Shown here: in pieces, positions 24,180-36,060 of the stretch
How positions within the stretch are numbered: position 1 is the first letter of the stretch
Layout of the letters: every line of letters starts with the position of its first letter
Source: Ciona savignyi
Taxonomy: Eukaryota; Chordata; Ascidiacea; Phlebobranchia; Cionidae
Reading direction: 5' to 3'
Assembly (NCBI GenBank): GCA_000149265.1
Contig: CH003297.1
Coordinates: 442,496-506,495 of the forward strand
Length of the DNA stretch: 64,000 nt
Made by a program: the position numbers and the translations under genes
The notes under the pieces: model-generated
What the model was told of the DNA's origin: nothing
The model's input: the letters and a program-made list of their open reading frames with translations, nothing else
Database searches by the model: none

Positions 24180-24312
24180 TTTACCGAGTGGAGTTTCGAA
24201 GCCACCCAGCGATTTTTTAATTTTTTTACCGAGTTGAGTTTCGAAACCGTGATCATCACTTTATTTTTAATAGGTATATAAGTTGAACGCGTTACCCATT
24301 TCGCCACACAAC
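24180..24312 (-). repeat. SINE-B copy with duplicated B-box region
   Basis: The segment tttaccgagt-gagtttcgaa occurs twice. Further right, acgcgttacccatttcgcca is the inverted A-box region. Confidence 0.55.
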
Positions 24313-24565
24313 AAGGATACACTAAATATGTTTATCCAACTACTTAGGCTTTCTTTTATGCGAAGTAAAGACATTATCTTACCAATAGTATTGGCTGGTG
24401 TTTAACCAATTTTGTTTCAGAAAATTGTTTCAGAAAGTATACAACTAAGAATTAGTTGCTGTGTCAAATAATTTCTTCTTTAAAACATGTCTTGATTTAT
24501 AATGGAAGGTAAGGAACAATGTTTTTTTATTCCATAACTGCTAGGCGAATAAATGCAAACGATAG

Positions 24566-24868
24566 TCCGGCGGGTTAGTCTGGCGGTGTAGTGCGTTGCC
24601 TTTCAATCGAAACTAGGTTGCAGGTGCGAAACTGGTCGCTAGCTATTCGATTGTGTCCTTGGGCTAGGCATCTTATAGACATTGCCTGTACCCAGCAGAT
24701 TTATGGGTTCTACTAAATTGAAGGAACGTGCCTATCATACACAACACACTGCAATAGTCCCGGTAACCCGACAGTGGGCGCGAGGTGATTTGACGATTGC
24801 CCGTGTGTTAACACCCTTGGTTTTCCCATTCACGGGGATAAACATTAATATCCTATCCTATCCTATTC
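24566..24868 (+). repeat. SINE-A, full-length copy
   Basis: A good reference copy of about 300 bp. The tRNA-like head is ggttagtctggcggtgtagt then aggttgcaggtgcgaaactg (B box). The body is gtgtccttgggctaggcatc, cacaacacactgcaatagt and cgacagtgggcgcgaggtga. It ends in a tail of ATCCT units. It resembles my memory of the composite SINE Cics-1 of Ciona, which I cannot verify. Confidence 0.85.
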
Positions 24869-24973
24869 GTCAGTAAAATGGCTGTAAATGAAACTCTACT
24901 TAAACTTTATCGCAGCAGTACGCTATTTTTTTATTTAACTGGACAAAGTTTAAAACTGTGATCTACAGGCTTG

Positions 24974-25667
24974 ATGAAGTTGGGCCGATGTCTTGGTTGT
25001 GTTAAACCCGATAATGACGATAACACCCCACCTGGATTTGGTAAGTTTATGTTTTTTTATAAACCTTGGTGAGCTAATGTGGTTTACATTACCAATGTAT
25101 GCGTTTTTTAGTTTTTTATTAATAAGCAAGTTTAGGGGTTTATATAAACCATGGGTGGTTAGATGGGGGTCTGTACTAGCCGTTATTAAGGTCATGGGTG
25201 TTATAATATATATAGGTGAGTTTATTGGGTTCATAAAATAACGATGAATGATATGCTCCTCCAGTAGGATACCGAGATTTAAAGGAGGGTAACTACATGC
25301 TAATTGACGGTTAGTGTGAGGGAGGGGTAAGAGTTAGTTGTGGGTCAAGAGTATGAGCCGCCCTACTGTCTTTTAGGTGACTTTCAAATGTTTCTAACTA
25401 TTAACCCGGCTTCTGTATTTCCTCATTTTAATGGTGCCTGGCCCTCTCAGTTTACCTTATTTTAATGTTAGTGTTGCTCATTTTAACCTTGACTTTTAAC
25501 GTTCCTTCATGTTAGTGTTGCTCGATCACTTTACTTAAACTTCTCCCTCACCAGGCAAATGGAAACCTCCGAAGGAATCACCCAACCGTAACGCTGTGAT
25601 CAGCGATCCACAAGTCTTCTACGTCACAAGACCCTCTGTAGACTTTTCTGAGCGTTCGATTGGCTGA
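24974..25667 (+). CDS. Small protein of 59 residues (2 exons), unrecognised
   Basis: Exons 24974-25040 and 25555-25667 join in phase (67 + 113 nt). An acceptor (gtgatctacag) lies 5 nt before the ATG, so the mRNA is probably trans-spliced or has a 5' UTR intron. The product starts MKLGRCLGCVKPDNDDNTPP, has a FGKWKPPKESP middle and ends DFSERSIG. There is no signal peptide or membrane helix. The two cysteines beside basic residues near the N-terminus could be lipidated, which is a guess. If there are upstream coding exons, this would be the C-terminus of a larger protein. Family unknown. Confidence 0.5.
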
Positions 25668-25737
25668 CATTAAACAATTTAAAAATAATACCATTGTTTA
25701 CTTATATCAAAGAAGTCTATGATATGCAGATTTTGGC

Positions 25738-26200
25738 TTAAAGTTTTTATAAATGTATTATCTATACACTAACGGGTCGTACGACAATAGTAAACATTTT
25801 ATCCATGGTTATCATTTAATAACTTGTATCTGTGGTTCTCTTGTCAAAACTGTGTAAGTTGTGTGTAACTAAGAAGTTGCTACTATTTTTAGTTTACTCC
25901 TTTATTCCTCTGGGGTTAAGCGACGTCTGCTGAGCGTCTTGCCCAGGCTTTTACCCGACAAACAAGCGATTGGTTTCGATCCCACAACCTCTCGGTCGAA
26001 AATCGACCGACCAACGCAATCAACTAAGTGAAAAGTAATTATAAATGACGACTTGGGGAGAAACCTTTTTGGGGGATCCCCAAACCAGAGAAATTTAATT
26101 ATTTTTTACAGCAGTGTTATGTCTTGATTGAAGTTTGTAGTCACACGATTTCATCGAATAAATTGCGTCGATAAAATTTAAACAGTTCCTTTTTTATTTA
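25738..26200. repeat. Diverged block repeated at 28128-28600
   Basis: gtttttataaatgtattatc, agtaaacattttatccatgg and ggggttaagcgacgtctgct are matched, with changes, in the second block. It includes a degenerate SINE-A head. The two blocks flank the first Ly6 gene as direct repeats. Confidence 0.6.
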
Positions 26201-26204
26201 CATT

Positions 26205-26285
26205 GCATCACCGATTTTTATTTACATTGCATCACCGTTTTTGTTTATATTGCATCACCGCCAGTTTACATTGCATCACCGTAAT
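26205..26285 (+). repeat. Four-unit 25-bp minisatellite
   Basis: Repeats of tttacattgcatcaccg with variable spacers. Confidence 0.7.
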
Positions 26286-26835
26286 AAATAATTACGAGTT
26301 CCAACATCAAAAAAACATGTTTTTTAATATTAAGACGAACGTGTTTGCACAACATATCGTTAGTTTGTTTTACCAATGGCGAAATATGTTTTTTAACAAA
26401 CAGTTTAAAAACGACTGTATAAAGAGCCATGTAGGTTCCCTTTATGGCACTTTGGGAAACCACTCTTAGGCTGCGAACGGGAATCTACCACGGTTTTTTA
26501 TAAAGTCGTTTTTACCCTATAAAACTGTAAAAATATTGAATTGCACCACTTATCCAAATACAATATATAGATAGTCAACCCACACACGGACTATAAGTAT
26601 TCTACTTGGCTGAACATAGGGTGTTGTCTGGGTATAGTCGTACATGATTGATATAGCTTTTTTACATGCATTATTTTGCATAGGGAAATCAGATTTAAAC
26701 AATTACACTGTAAATGTAACTTAAATTGATAGTGGCAGTTTTTTATGAACAAGAAAAAAATTATAAAATAATTCCAGATTTTGTCTGCATAATTAAGCTA
26801 TATATAAATTGCTTTAATCCAAAACTTTCGAAAGT

Positions 26836-27914
26836 ATGACTAAAGTCCTTTACATGCTATTTTTTGCTATTCTTGCCTTCTGTGTTGGTAAAGGTAAGTA
26901 TTAAAAAAAAGCTTAAATTGTATCCTTCTTTACTCAAAAGGAATATATTTATATTTTTAATCGGTTTAAGTTTCAATCCCACGGTTTCGTAACTACGACG
27001 TTTGTTTTATTGTGGTCAGTATATGAATCGGTGCCGTTACCCATTCGGCCATAGAACCGTTTTTTGGGACGTATATATTGTGCCAAAAACATAAGTAGTC
27101 AATGTTTTATATTTTTGATTTCTGCAGGATCAACCATCAAGTGTTTCTCGTGTATTTCGTTGGATACACTACCGTTATCAGGGTGCCTCAATGATCCGCT
27201 CGGTAAACCTAGAATCGTAACCTGTTCATTAGATGCCTGTTTCACAATAGGAATTTCAAATCCAAGTAAGTGGTTAAAGTCTTCTATTGTATAATGACCC
27301 ATCTACTAAAATTTTGTATTGTTTTCGTTGAAGGAAAGGGGACTAATACCACGGTTCAAATGTGCGGTTCGTCTAGATTCCCTTCAGGACGTATTAAATA
27401 TTCTGGAAAGAACATAAGTTTGTCAACGTGCAGCACAGGTCATAATTAAATCGATATAACAATACGGAATAATCCTATCAACTGTAGTAGCTTAATTTGT
27501 ATTTGTTTTAAACGAATTCGTCGGTTAAAACAAGATATTGCAAAAAGAAACATTCTATTGTTTACTGTATAGCTGGGTAGGTAAGTGGTCGCATTTCCAT
27601 AGGATCTTGGTAGACATTACCCGAACCCAATAGATTCATCTAAATTCTAAATCATACATAACATAGAACACTGTAAGTGTCCTTGACAAAACATTATTTT
27701 TGCTATTAGAATAATTATTTAGTCTTTTAAGTTTTGCAAGTTTTGTTTCAATTTTGAGAAAAGTAAAAAATAATCGATAACTGTTACAATCTTTAACTTC
27801 TCAGATTTGTGTAACTCTGGAACTGACCTTGAGTGGGAGGGTTGGATCTATATAGCTTTTGTTTTGTCCATTGTGGTTCTCATTTGCATCTTATCAATGA
27901 AATGCGGTAGATAG
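26836..27914 (+). CDS. Ly6/uPAR three-finger protein, copy 1 (4 exons)
   Basis: Exons 26836-26893, 27128-27265, 27334-27438 and 27805-27914 give 136 residues with phase-1 junctions throughout, the usual Ly6 exon plan. A signal peptide (MTKVLYMLFFAILAFCVGKG) is followed by IKCFSC, the first finger. Later cysteines include VTCSLDAC and a terminal STCSTDLCN, the Ly6 CN signature. I count eight cysteines in the domain where ten are typical. One pair in the third finger is absent. The end differs from copy 2: a strong helix (IYIAFVLSIVVLICILSM) followed by KCGR, which could be a membrane anchor rather than a clean GPI signal. It is probably a surface protein. Its promoter region resembles that of copy 2. 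Confidence 0.8.
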
Positions 27915-28127
27915 AAGTAATTAAAAAGTTACTAAATATCAACATTTGTATTATATCTCTTATTTTATCATATTCGTCCTAGTCATGTGTGATGTAATTT
28001 AGAACCAATATTAAAATACATATTAATGCATGCCCGTAAAATGTCGAAATTAACATTAAACCAATAAAAGTAATACGTTTGTCAACTTGTATTAAATCCG
28101 CCTTTTATATTATACGCTTTGTCTTCC

Positions 28128-28600
28128 AGTTTTTATAAATGTGTCATTTATACACCATCGGGTGAGACATTATAATAGTAAACGTTTTATTCATGGTTAT
28201 CGTCTAATAACTCGTGTCTGCAGACGTATCTGTTTCCAAAACTATTGCGGTGTGTTGTAAATATTTGAGAAGTTGCTACTATTTTAGTTTAATCCATTAT
28301 TTCACTGGGGTTAAGCGACGTCGGCTGAGCTTGGCTAGGCACTTACCCAACTAGCAAGCAATTGGTTTCCAACCCACAAGCTTTCGGTCGAAAATAGTTT
28401 TACCAACCCAAATAAACTAACTGAAAAATAATTATAAATGACAGCGTAGGGAAAACCCTTTTGGAGGTTCACCAAACCAGAGAACTCTTATTTTTTTACT
28501 TATGTGTTACGTCTTAATTATACTTTTGTAGTCACACTTGTACTTCATCGTATAAATTGCACCAATAAAGTTTAGACATTTCGTACTATACGCGTTATTG
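28128..28600. repeat. Second copy of the diverged block from 25738-26200
   Basis: Contains the counterparts gtttttataaatgtgtcatt and ggggttaagcgacgtcggct. It lies downstream of the first Ly6 gene. Confidence 0.6.
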
Positions 28601-28619
28601 TAACTATCGCAGTGTTGTA

Positions 28620-29685
28620 TAGGATTAAAAAGTTTGTTTAAGTTCTAATACAACGTATTGATCCAATAGTGCCAGGGTATATTGTGCTTTGTCCAACCGC
28701 ACAGCCGAATAGCTGGCGACTAGTTTATGGTCTGTGCAATAATCTTTTTGATAGTAAATACCTTGAGTTAAATCAAATACCATAGCATTTTATGATATAT
28801 GCAAATTAATCTGACGTTTTTAACGAGGGACTCTTTACGTGTAAATTATTGTGAGGTTAGCAGAACAACTTATATATTCTGCAATACATTCTTTAAAGGA
28901 AGTAGGGGAATTTTCTCTTCCCAATGCCTTGCTGGCAGTGTTAGTGTTACATACAGTGTAATTCTCGGGGCGCTGTATTACCGTCTAATCACATAACACG
29001 AGTCACTTGATTGGATATACTTTAACATAAAACATACTAAAATATTTATAAATCTGTAAAAACCAACTGATCTGTAATACAAAAGATATACTTTTACCCT
29101 TTAGTTTAAAAGTTTTGATAGAAAGGTTTATTAATGTGAAAACAAAGGAAGCGTTAACACACGGGTAGTTTTCTGATTACTTCGCGCCAGACTTCGCGTT
29201 ACTGGAGCCATTTCACCGAATTAATGGGTTCTACAAAAATGAAGAAACGAGTCTATCATATACAACACACTGCAATAGCTCGTGTATAAAGTTTTAAATA
29301 ACACACTGCAATAGCCGGTAACCCGACGGCGCGAGGTGATCTAACCCCCTTGGTTTTGTCATTTACGGGAATAACATAAATATCTTATCCTATGATGTAT
29401 GTATGTGTATATGATTGAGACGATTTTCAATTTGAAAGAATATACTTCACTGGGTTTAAGAATACAATCGAGTGCTTATAAACAAATAAAAAGGACAAAA
29501 GATAAACCTTTTTAAATTGTTGTTGATTAAAAAGTCGAAATCGGTTTGTTCAGTACAAAACGTTTTAAAACGTGGTTTTAAAATGTTAAAAGCTGTCATT
29601 TTTGCAATGTTTTAATATCCATAAATCACCTATTTTAATAGCGAAAAACATGTAAGAATTTGCAAGTAAGATTGGCTTAATAAAG
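28620..29685. other. Intergenic DNA with SINE-A pieces
   Basis: Contains a minus-strand tail fragment (29129-29215) followed directly by a plus-strand partial copy (29218-29396). No exon recognised. Confidence 0.45.
29218..29396 (+). repeat. SINE-A, partial copy next to an inverted fragment
   Basis: Starts at attaatgggttctacaaaaa, with cacactgcaatagc present twice, and ends ataacataaatatcttatcc. The minus-strand fragment 29129-29215 abuts it. Confidence 0.65.
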
Positions 29686-30399
29686 CTTACCATGTCGACA
29701 TTTTTTGTACATAAGCCTACCATGTCGACATTTTTTGTACATAAGCTTACTATGTCGACATTTTTTGTACTTAAGCCTACCATGTCGACATTTTTTGTAC
29801 TTAAGGCTACCATGTCGACATTTTTTGTACTTAATAAAGCCTACCATGTCGACATTTTTGTACTTAATAAAGCCTACCATGTCGACAGCTTTTGTACATG
29901 AGCTTACCATGTCGACATTTTTTGTACTTAGGCCTACCATGTCGACATTTTTTGTACTTAAGCCTACCATGTCGACATTTTTTGTACTTAAGCCTACCAT
30001 GTCGACATTTTTTGTACTTAAGGCTACCATGTCAACATTTTTGTACTTAATAAAGCCTACCATGTCGACATTTTTGTACTTAAGCCTACCATGTCGACAT
30101 GTTTGTACTTAATAAAGCCTACCATGTCGACATTTTTTGTACTTAAGCCTACCATGTAGACCTTTTTCGTACTTAATAAAGCCTACCATGTCGACATTTT
30201 TGTACTTAAGCCTACCATGTCGACATGTTTGTACATAATAAAGCCTACCATGTCGACATTTTTGTACTTAAGCCTACCATGTCGACATGTTTGTACTTAA
30301 TAAAGCCTACCATGTCGACATTTTTGTACTTAAGCCTACCATGTAGACCTTTTTCGTACTTAATAAAGCCTACCATGTCGACATTTTTGTACTTAAGCC
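29686..30399 (+). repeat. 30/35-bp minisatellite, left part
   Basis: The unit is cctaccatgtcgacattttt then tgtacttaag, in a long form with taataaag added. About twenty units run up to the LTR element. Each unit contains a SalI-type gtcgac. Open frames on both strands, with repeating words such as TKNVDMVGL, come from unit periodicity and are not genes. Confidence 0.9.
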
Positions 30400-30889
30400 T
30401 GTGGGGGTCTTCCTTAATTTGCTTAGGTCAAGGCTTGAATTTGGTCCTTGTGCTTGCACTAATTCTGGCATGAGGTTGCCCCAACTAACATACCTCAGCC
30501 ATGACTAAAATAGATGGCAATCCGGACTCCATAAAAACTTCTTTATTGATATATTGCAATCTGATACAATACAATTCGTACAGTTAAACTGGTTCATTGT
30601 ACATGCTTGAAGATATCATCTTCAAGCAGGCAGTGCTTGTCTACATTTCAGAACGCGTTTCTGATAATAATCTGATACAAAAAGTTCTTACACAAGCGCT
30701 TGTATGGCGCAATGTGTGGGAAGATTATAAAGGAAGTACTGCTTTGGGGATTATAGCTGGTTCGAAGGAAATGATATACAACGGGCGCACACAGCCGTGC
30801 TGCAGGCAATAATGGCTTATATACGTAAACAATTTACCAAAACTTAATAATGTGCACAAAAATATAGCTAAGCCGCGAATGTCACTACA
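30400..30889 (-). repeat. LTR (3' end in element orientation)
   Basis: Direct repeat partner of 31713-32201, bounded by tgtgggggtc and gtcactaca on the plus strand. Confidence 0.85.
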
Positions 30890-31712
30890 TAGCTCCTTCT
30901 TCCCCGAAAAACTTTAAATTTTGAGAATATTAATCCGTTCTGGTATCTATATTAAACTGTGTAGTGACATCGCGAATTTCAAATGGTGGCGGGAAAAATC
31001 ATTTTTCAACAAACAAATAGGTTGGATATCATCGATGGCGAAATGTGGATATTATCTGTAAAATAAACTGAACAAGGTTTTTTTGTATAGGGCCTATGAA
31101 ATAACTATCAGGTTATTCGCTAAGCTAAAGCATTGGTGTTCCATGCAGAGGGCAAAAATCAAACCAAAGCATTATTCAGACGCAAATTACGCTATAGACA
31201 TAAAAACCATACTCGTATAAAAAATAGTCGGCGTGGAGCATCCTCGACACGCAATAACATACCCAGTAGACACAAAATACTCATATAAAATAGGCCACTC
31301 TAGACGATAATCAATACTCATGTAATAATCAATAATGCTTTAGTCGTGATCGTATACCCTATTCACATTTCTCACCAATCCTTGAGCAAAATGCTGAACA
31401 ACTCGATGACAGTCAAGAGTTCCGTCTGGTAGACAACAAAGCCATCGCGAACTCGGCGAACTTGCATGTAGGTTGGCTCAGGTGATCGCGCAGGTTTCGT
31501 AAATAACACGGCCATAGCATCTCGGGCACGAAATGGAAACTTCGTTTTCTTCTTGAATTGTATTGTTCATGAATGTTTCACAAGCGGTGCATTCTTCACT
31601 CACACGGCTTCTTTGTGACAAGGCGGTACGTTCTTCATTGCAATCTTCACTTTCGGCATTCTGTAGCTATCGGAAGGTTGCGCTAGTTCAACATCACGTC
31701 GGGCTTCATCAA

Positions 31713-32201
31713 TGTGGGGGTCTTCCTTAATTTGCTTAGGTCAAGGCTTGAATTTGGTCCTTGTGCTTGCACTAATTCTGGCATGAGGTTGCCCCAACTA
31801 ACATACCTCAGCCATGACTAAAATAGATGGCAATCCGGACTCCATAAAAACTTCTTTATTGATATATTGCAATCTGATACAATACAATTCGTACAGTTAA
31901 ACTGGTTCATTGTACATGCTTGAAGATATCATCTTCAAGCAGGCAGTGCTTGTCTACATTTCAGAACGCGTTTCTGATAATAATCTGATACAAAAAGTTC
32001 TTACACAAGCGCTTGTATGGCGCATATGTGGGAAGATTATAAAGGAAGTACTGCTTTGGGGATTATAGCTGGTTCGAAGGAAATGATATACAACGGGCGC
32101 ACACAGCCGTGCTGCAGGCAATAATGGCTTATATACGTAAACAATTTACCAAAACTTAATAATGTGCACAAAAATATAGCTAAGCCGCGAATGTCACTAC
32201 A
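31713..32201 (-). repeat. LTR (5' end in element orientation)
   Basis: Nearly identical to the LTR at 30400-30889. Confidence 0.85.
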
Positions 32202-32570
32202 AGCCTACCATGTCGACATTTTTTGTACTTAAGCCTACCATGTCGACATAATTTGTACTTAATAAAGCCTACCATGTAGACCTTTTTTGTACTTAATAAA
32301 GCCTACCATGTCGACATATTTTGTACTTAATAAAGCCTACCATGTCGACATTTTTTGTACTTAAGCCTACCATGTCGACATAATTTGTACTTAATAAAGC
32401 CTACCATGTCGACATTTTTTGTACTTAAGCCTGCCTACCATGTCGACATATTTTGTACTTAATAAAGCCTACCATGTCGACATGTTTTGTACTTAAGCCT
32501 ACCATGTCGACATAATTTGTACTTAATAAAGACTACCATGTCGACATTTTTTTGTTTTGTACTTAGGTCG
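32202..32570 (+). repeat. 30/35-bp minisatellite, right part
   Basis: About eleven more units of the same array resume directly after the LTR element, with more atatttt and ataattt variants than on the left. Confidence 0.9.
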
Positions 32571-32897
32571 CATTAAAACTCATAAAACGGTATATGAAAA
32601 ACGAACGAATTATACAACTTATAGAAACACTATATATATAAAGTTAAATTTTAGTCAAATATTAGGTATTAGTTATATATTTGTCTGAAAATAAGGTGTT
32701 GTGAGCATATTTGCTTTTGGTTTATATAGATTTACCGGATGCTAGATTTTGCATCGCAAAATCAGGCTTAAAAATGGCAGTAAAACAGGAGTCGGCAGTG
32801 GCGGTGTTTTGATAACGAAGAAAATAAAATCATAAAATAATTTCGTATCTTTTTGCAACATAAAGCTAAACTGCTTTAATTCAAAACTTTCCAAAGT

Positions 32898-34520
32898 ATG
32901 TCTAAAGTCTTTTTCGTGCTATTTGCTATTCTTGCGTTCTCTGTTGGTAAAGGTAAGTAAGTGTTTACTTTTTATCATTATGAAATATATTTGATTTCAA
33001 AGAAAATTCATTAGTATTTTAATCGATTAAGTTGTTAGAATATAAAGGGCGATTGCTGAGTTATTATTATTGTATAAAAATCGGTGTATGAATCGATGAC
33101 CTTTCCATTCGGCCATGCAACGAGAAGTTGGCAACCTTAAAGTTTGGGATTTTATCTAAATATTGTATAAATAATAGGGCAAATATAAATAAATACATCG
33201 TGTTCGACTAAATACAATATTTTATCGTTAAAAAATATATCTTAATGGATAAAACATAAATATCATATATCGTCAATAAATATTGTCCGACCGGTCAGTC
33301 TGGTGTTAAGTGCGACGCATTTCAACCGAAAGTTTAAAGATTCAAACAATGTTTGCTAGCTAGCCCGTTGTGTCCTTGGGCAAGGCACTTAACGGACAGT
33401 GCCTGAACCCAGCCGATTAATGGGTTCTACCAAGTTAAAGGAACGTTTCTATCATACACAACACACTGCAATAGCTCCGGTAACCCGACGGTGGGCACGA
33501 GATGATCTGACGATTGCCCGTGTGTTAACCACTGGGTTTTCCATTCTCGGGAAAATCATGAATATCCTTTCCTGTCCTAATATAACTTACACAAATATCA
33601 TCGATATTAAGTAAAAAAATCTTAATTAAATAAAACATAATATACTATTTTTGACAAATACTTCCTAAAGGACAAATCATAAAGATCCTATTGTAAATAT
33701 TTTATTCTTTTTTTCTCCAGGATCAACTCTCAGATGTTACTCATGCAGTTCATCAAGTGTATTCCCCGGTGTAGGCTGCACCGGTGTTTCACAGGATCAA
33801 TCTAATATTGTAACTTGTTCGGGTGTATTTGATGCATGTTTGACAACAGTGTCTTCTTCTTCAAGTAAGTTTTCTATGTTATTTTAACACGCCTAAAATC
33901 TTTGTTTTAGTTACAGGACAGTTGGTTACCATCACAGCTCGGTCATGTGGCTCTTCTTTAAGTTCTGCAGGTTGTCATGACTTAGCTGGAACTAAAACTT
34001 GCTATACAACGTGTACTACAGGTAAGAATCGTATCACTATTACATATATTGGATAATTCGTACATATTGTATCTTAAATTTGCACCTTGTACTTTTTAAC
34101 AATTTCGCCATTTAACAACGAACTATTCTAGAATTTATAAATTAATTCTAATATGAGTAATAGGCCAACCTATTTAGTTGTTACATTGTAGCAAAGACTT
34201 CATTTTTTACTTGCAGTTTGTAAAGGGCGTCGAGGTAATCTGACGATTGCTCGTGAGTTATCCCTTCTCTATCTATCCCCATTTGCGGTAATAATGATTA
34301 ATGCTTACAAAATACCCGACTAGTCATATCTCCAGTTTTGTAAGTGTTGTTTTTATTTGAAGAAAGATTAAACCAGTTGACTGATAACTTCAAATTCTTA
34401 TGCTTTTCAGATTTGTGTAACTCCGGAGCAGACTTGGGTGGGGGTTCGGTCAAGCTTGTAGGAAGCATTACTGCTCTTGCCTTTTCAGCTTTAGTTGCCA
34501 TAATATTCGGGTTTAATTGA
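32898..34520 (+). CDS. Ly6/uPAR three-finger GPI-type protein, copy 2 (4 exons)
   Basis: Exons 32898-32952, 33721-33864, 33911-34021 and 34411-34520 give 139 residues, with the same phase-1 exon plan as copy 1. The signal peptide is MSKVFFVLFAILAFSVGKG. The domain starts LRCYSCSSSS and has ten cysteines in Ly6 order, ending CYTTCTTDLCN. A small-residue site (SGADLGGGS) precedes a hydrophobic tail ending IIFGFN, as in GPI-anchored members, so display on the outer membrane leaflet is likely. A SINE-A copy (33284-33577) occupies intron 1. A polyadenylation signal (aataaa) lies about 100 bp past the stop. The ligand is unknown. Confidence 0.85.
33284..33577 (+). repeat. SINE-A, nearly full length, in a Ly6 intron
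   Basis: Head accggtcagtctggtgttaa, then tgtgtccttgggcaaggcac, tgggttctaccaagttaaag, and a tail of tcatgaatatcctttcctgt. Confidence 0.75.
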
Positions 34521-35771
34521 TAAAAAGTAATAACTCATGATATCAATACAATTGTGTTATATACATTAGTAGGTGATCATCTTAATTGTGCGTGATGTAG
34601 TTCAAAAACAGTAGTATCGCAATAAATATCCATACATGCCTATACAAGTTTAAATTGTTTTTTTGAAATGTATTTCGACGATAAACCCTCTTAAAAGAAA
34701 CTTCAATAAAATATGAAACTCGTATAAAACACGATTTAACGACAGTCGTTAAACTATGTCTAAATTCAAATTGAATATTTAATATAGGTATAGCAAGACG
34801 TGGTCGCCAAACCTTAAAATAAAGAGTTTGCGAAACCCTAGCATACCCAGAGCAATTTTGCTGTGTCTTTAGCGTACAATTACTTTTTTTTCATTATTTT
34901 TCCTTGCTGGCAAGAAGCATGGAAACCCTCGCTAAAAGATTTACGACTACATATTTGTATCAGCACAGCATAAGATATAGGCAAAAAAATACTCATTAAT
35001 TGTGTATGATTAAAATCCTTTACACGACTTCAATAATAATCTAAATGAACAAAATTTGTTTAAAAATTGCTAAAGTTCTTACACTAATAAAAAGCAATAT
35101 AAACACCTACTTATAATATACAGTATTAGTTTTTATAATTGATTATTAAAGTAAAGGACCTCTGAAACCGAATACGATTAAAAAGATTGTTTAACGTGAT
35201 GTTATTATGGAACCACGATTTGTGTTTTGTTCGAGAAATTTTCCTAGGCATATTACACATGTCGTTTCGGATGTTATAGCTTCATAACTGTAGCTACTAA
35301 ATTCACGTTTTATAAAAAAATAATTTACCTGTGTATTTACTTTCTTTTTGCACAAAGCAATTTTAACCTTTCAATTTAGAATGTGCTGTTTTATATGAGT
35401 TTGCCACACAATAGCCGGCAGGTTTTGTAAATATCTGCTTGCTTTTAAGTGTATGATTATATACGATAGAGTTATACCTTATTTAAACAGTCGAGTTACA
35501 TTTGCGCACCTATCCTAAAATGCTTGGGATTAAAAGTCTAAAGCTATTAAAGGAAATTATTGATTGTAGTCAAGAGTGATAAAATTTTATTACAACCGAA
35601 GATATAAATCTTATTTTATAACATCTCAGGCAAAACATTACAATAAATATTATAAAACCGGTCCCCCTCAGTTCCGTGTAGTGCTTGCACATTTTTAGCC
35701 AAGGATTACATTTTATTTGAAGCTTTCTATTGCAATTTCTTTTTTATTGGGTCAATGTAAGATTTTTCCTT

Positions 35772-36060
35772 CCAGGTTAGTCTGGCGGTTAAGTGTGTCG
35801 CCTTTTAATCGAAAGGTTGAAGGTACGAAACCGGTCGCTAGCTAGTCGGTTGTGTCCTTGAGCAAGGTACTTAACGGACATTGCCTGAACCCAGCGGAGT
35901 AATGGGTTTTATCAAATTGAAGGAACATGTCTAACATACACAACACACTGCAATAGCTCCAGTAACCCGATGGTTGGCGCGAGGTGATCTGACGATTGCT
36001 TGTGTGATAACCCCCTTGGTTTTTCCATTCACGGGGATAAACATGAATATTCTATCCTAT
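35772..36060 (+). repeat. SINE-A, full-length copy
   Basis: Head caggttagtctggcggttaa, then aaggtacgaaaccggtcgct, and a tail of ggataaacatgaatattcta. Well preserved. Confidence 0.8.

Larger units (their letters stand above)
30400..32201 (-). mobile_element. Non-autonomous LTR retrotransposon, young
   Basis: Two direct long terminal repeats of about 490 bp (30400-30889, 31713-32201) enclose about 820 bp without a long reading frame. The ends are TG and CA. On the minus strand a purine-rich tract (ggggaagaaggagc) precedes the 3' LTR, and each LTR holds an aataaa, so the element is read on the minus strand. It interrupts the minisatellite. A 4-bp agcc on both sides may be the target duplication, though the repeat itself contains agcc. 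The LTRs are nearly identical, so the insertion is recent. It looks structurally whole but lacks coding capacity. The superfamily is undetermined. Confidence 0.85.

Noticed and set aside
24682-24876. Frame starting with PVPSRFMGSTKLKERAYH, also seen at 33399 and 35974
   Set aside because: The same peptide recurs at each SINE-A copy, so it is a translation of the SINE body.
29677-30112. Repeated frames with words such as TKNVDMVGL on both strands
   Set aside because: The 30-bp unit is a multiple of three and free of stops in several frames. Unit-length variants break the frames at random.
30400-32201. Plus-strand orientation of the LTR element
   Set aside because: The purine tract beside the terminal repeat and the aataaa in the repeats fit the minus strand only.
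29686-32570. CRISPR-like array of 30-bp repeats
   Set aside because: The units are directly adjacent with no unique spacers, and the context is eukaryotic.
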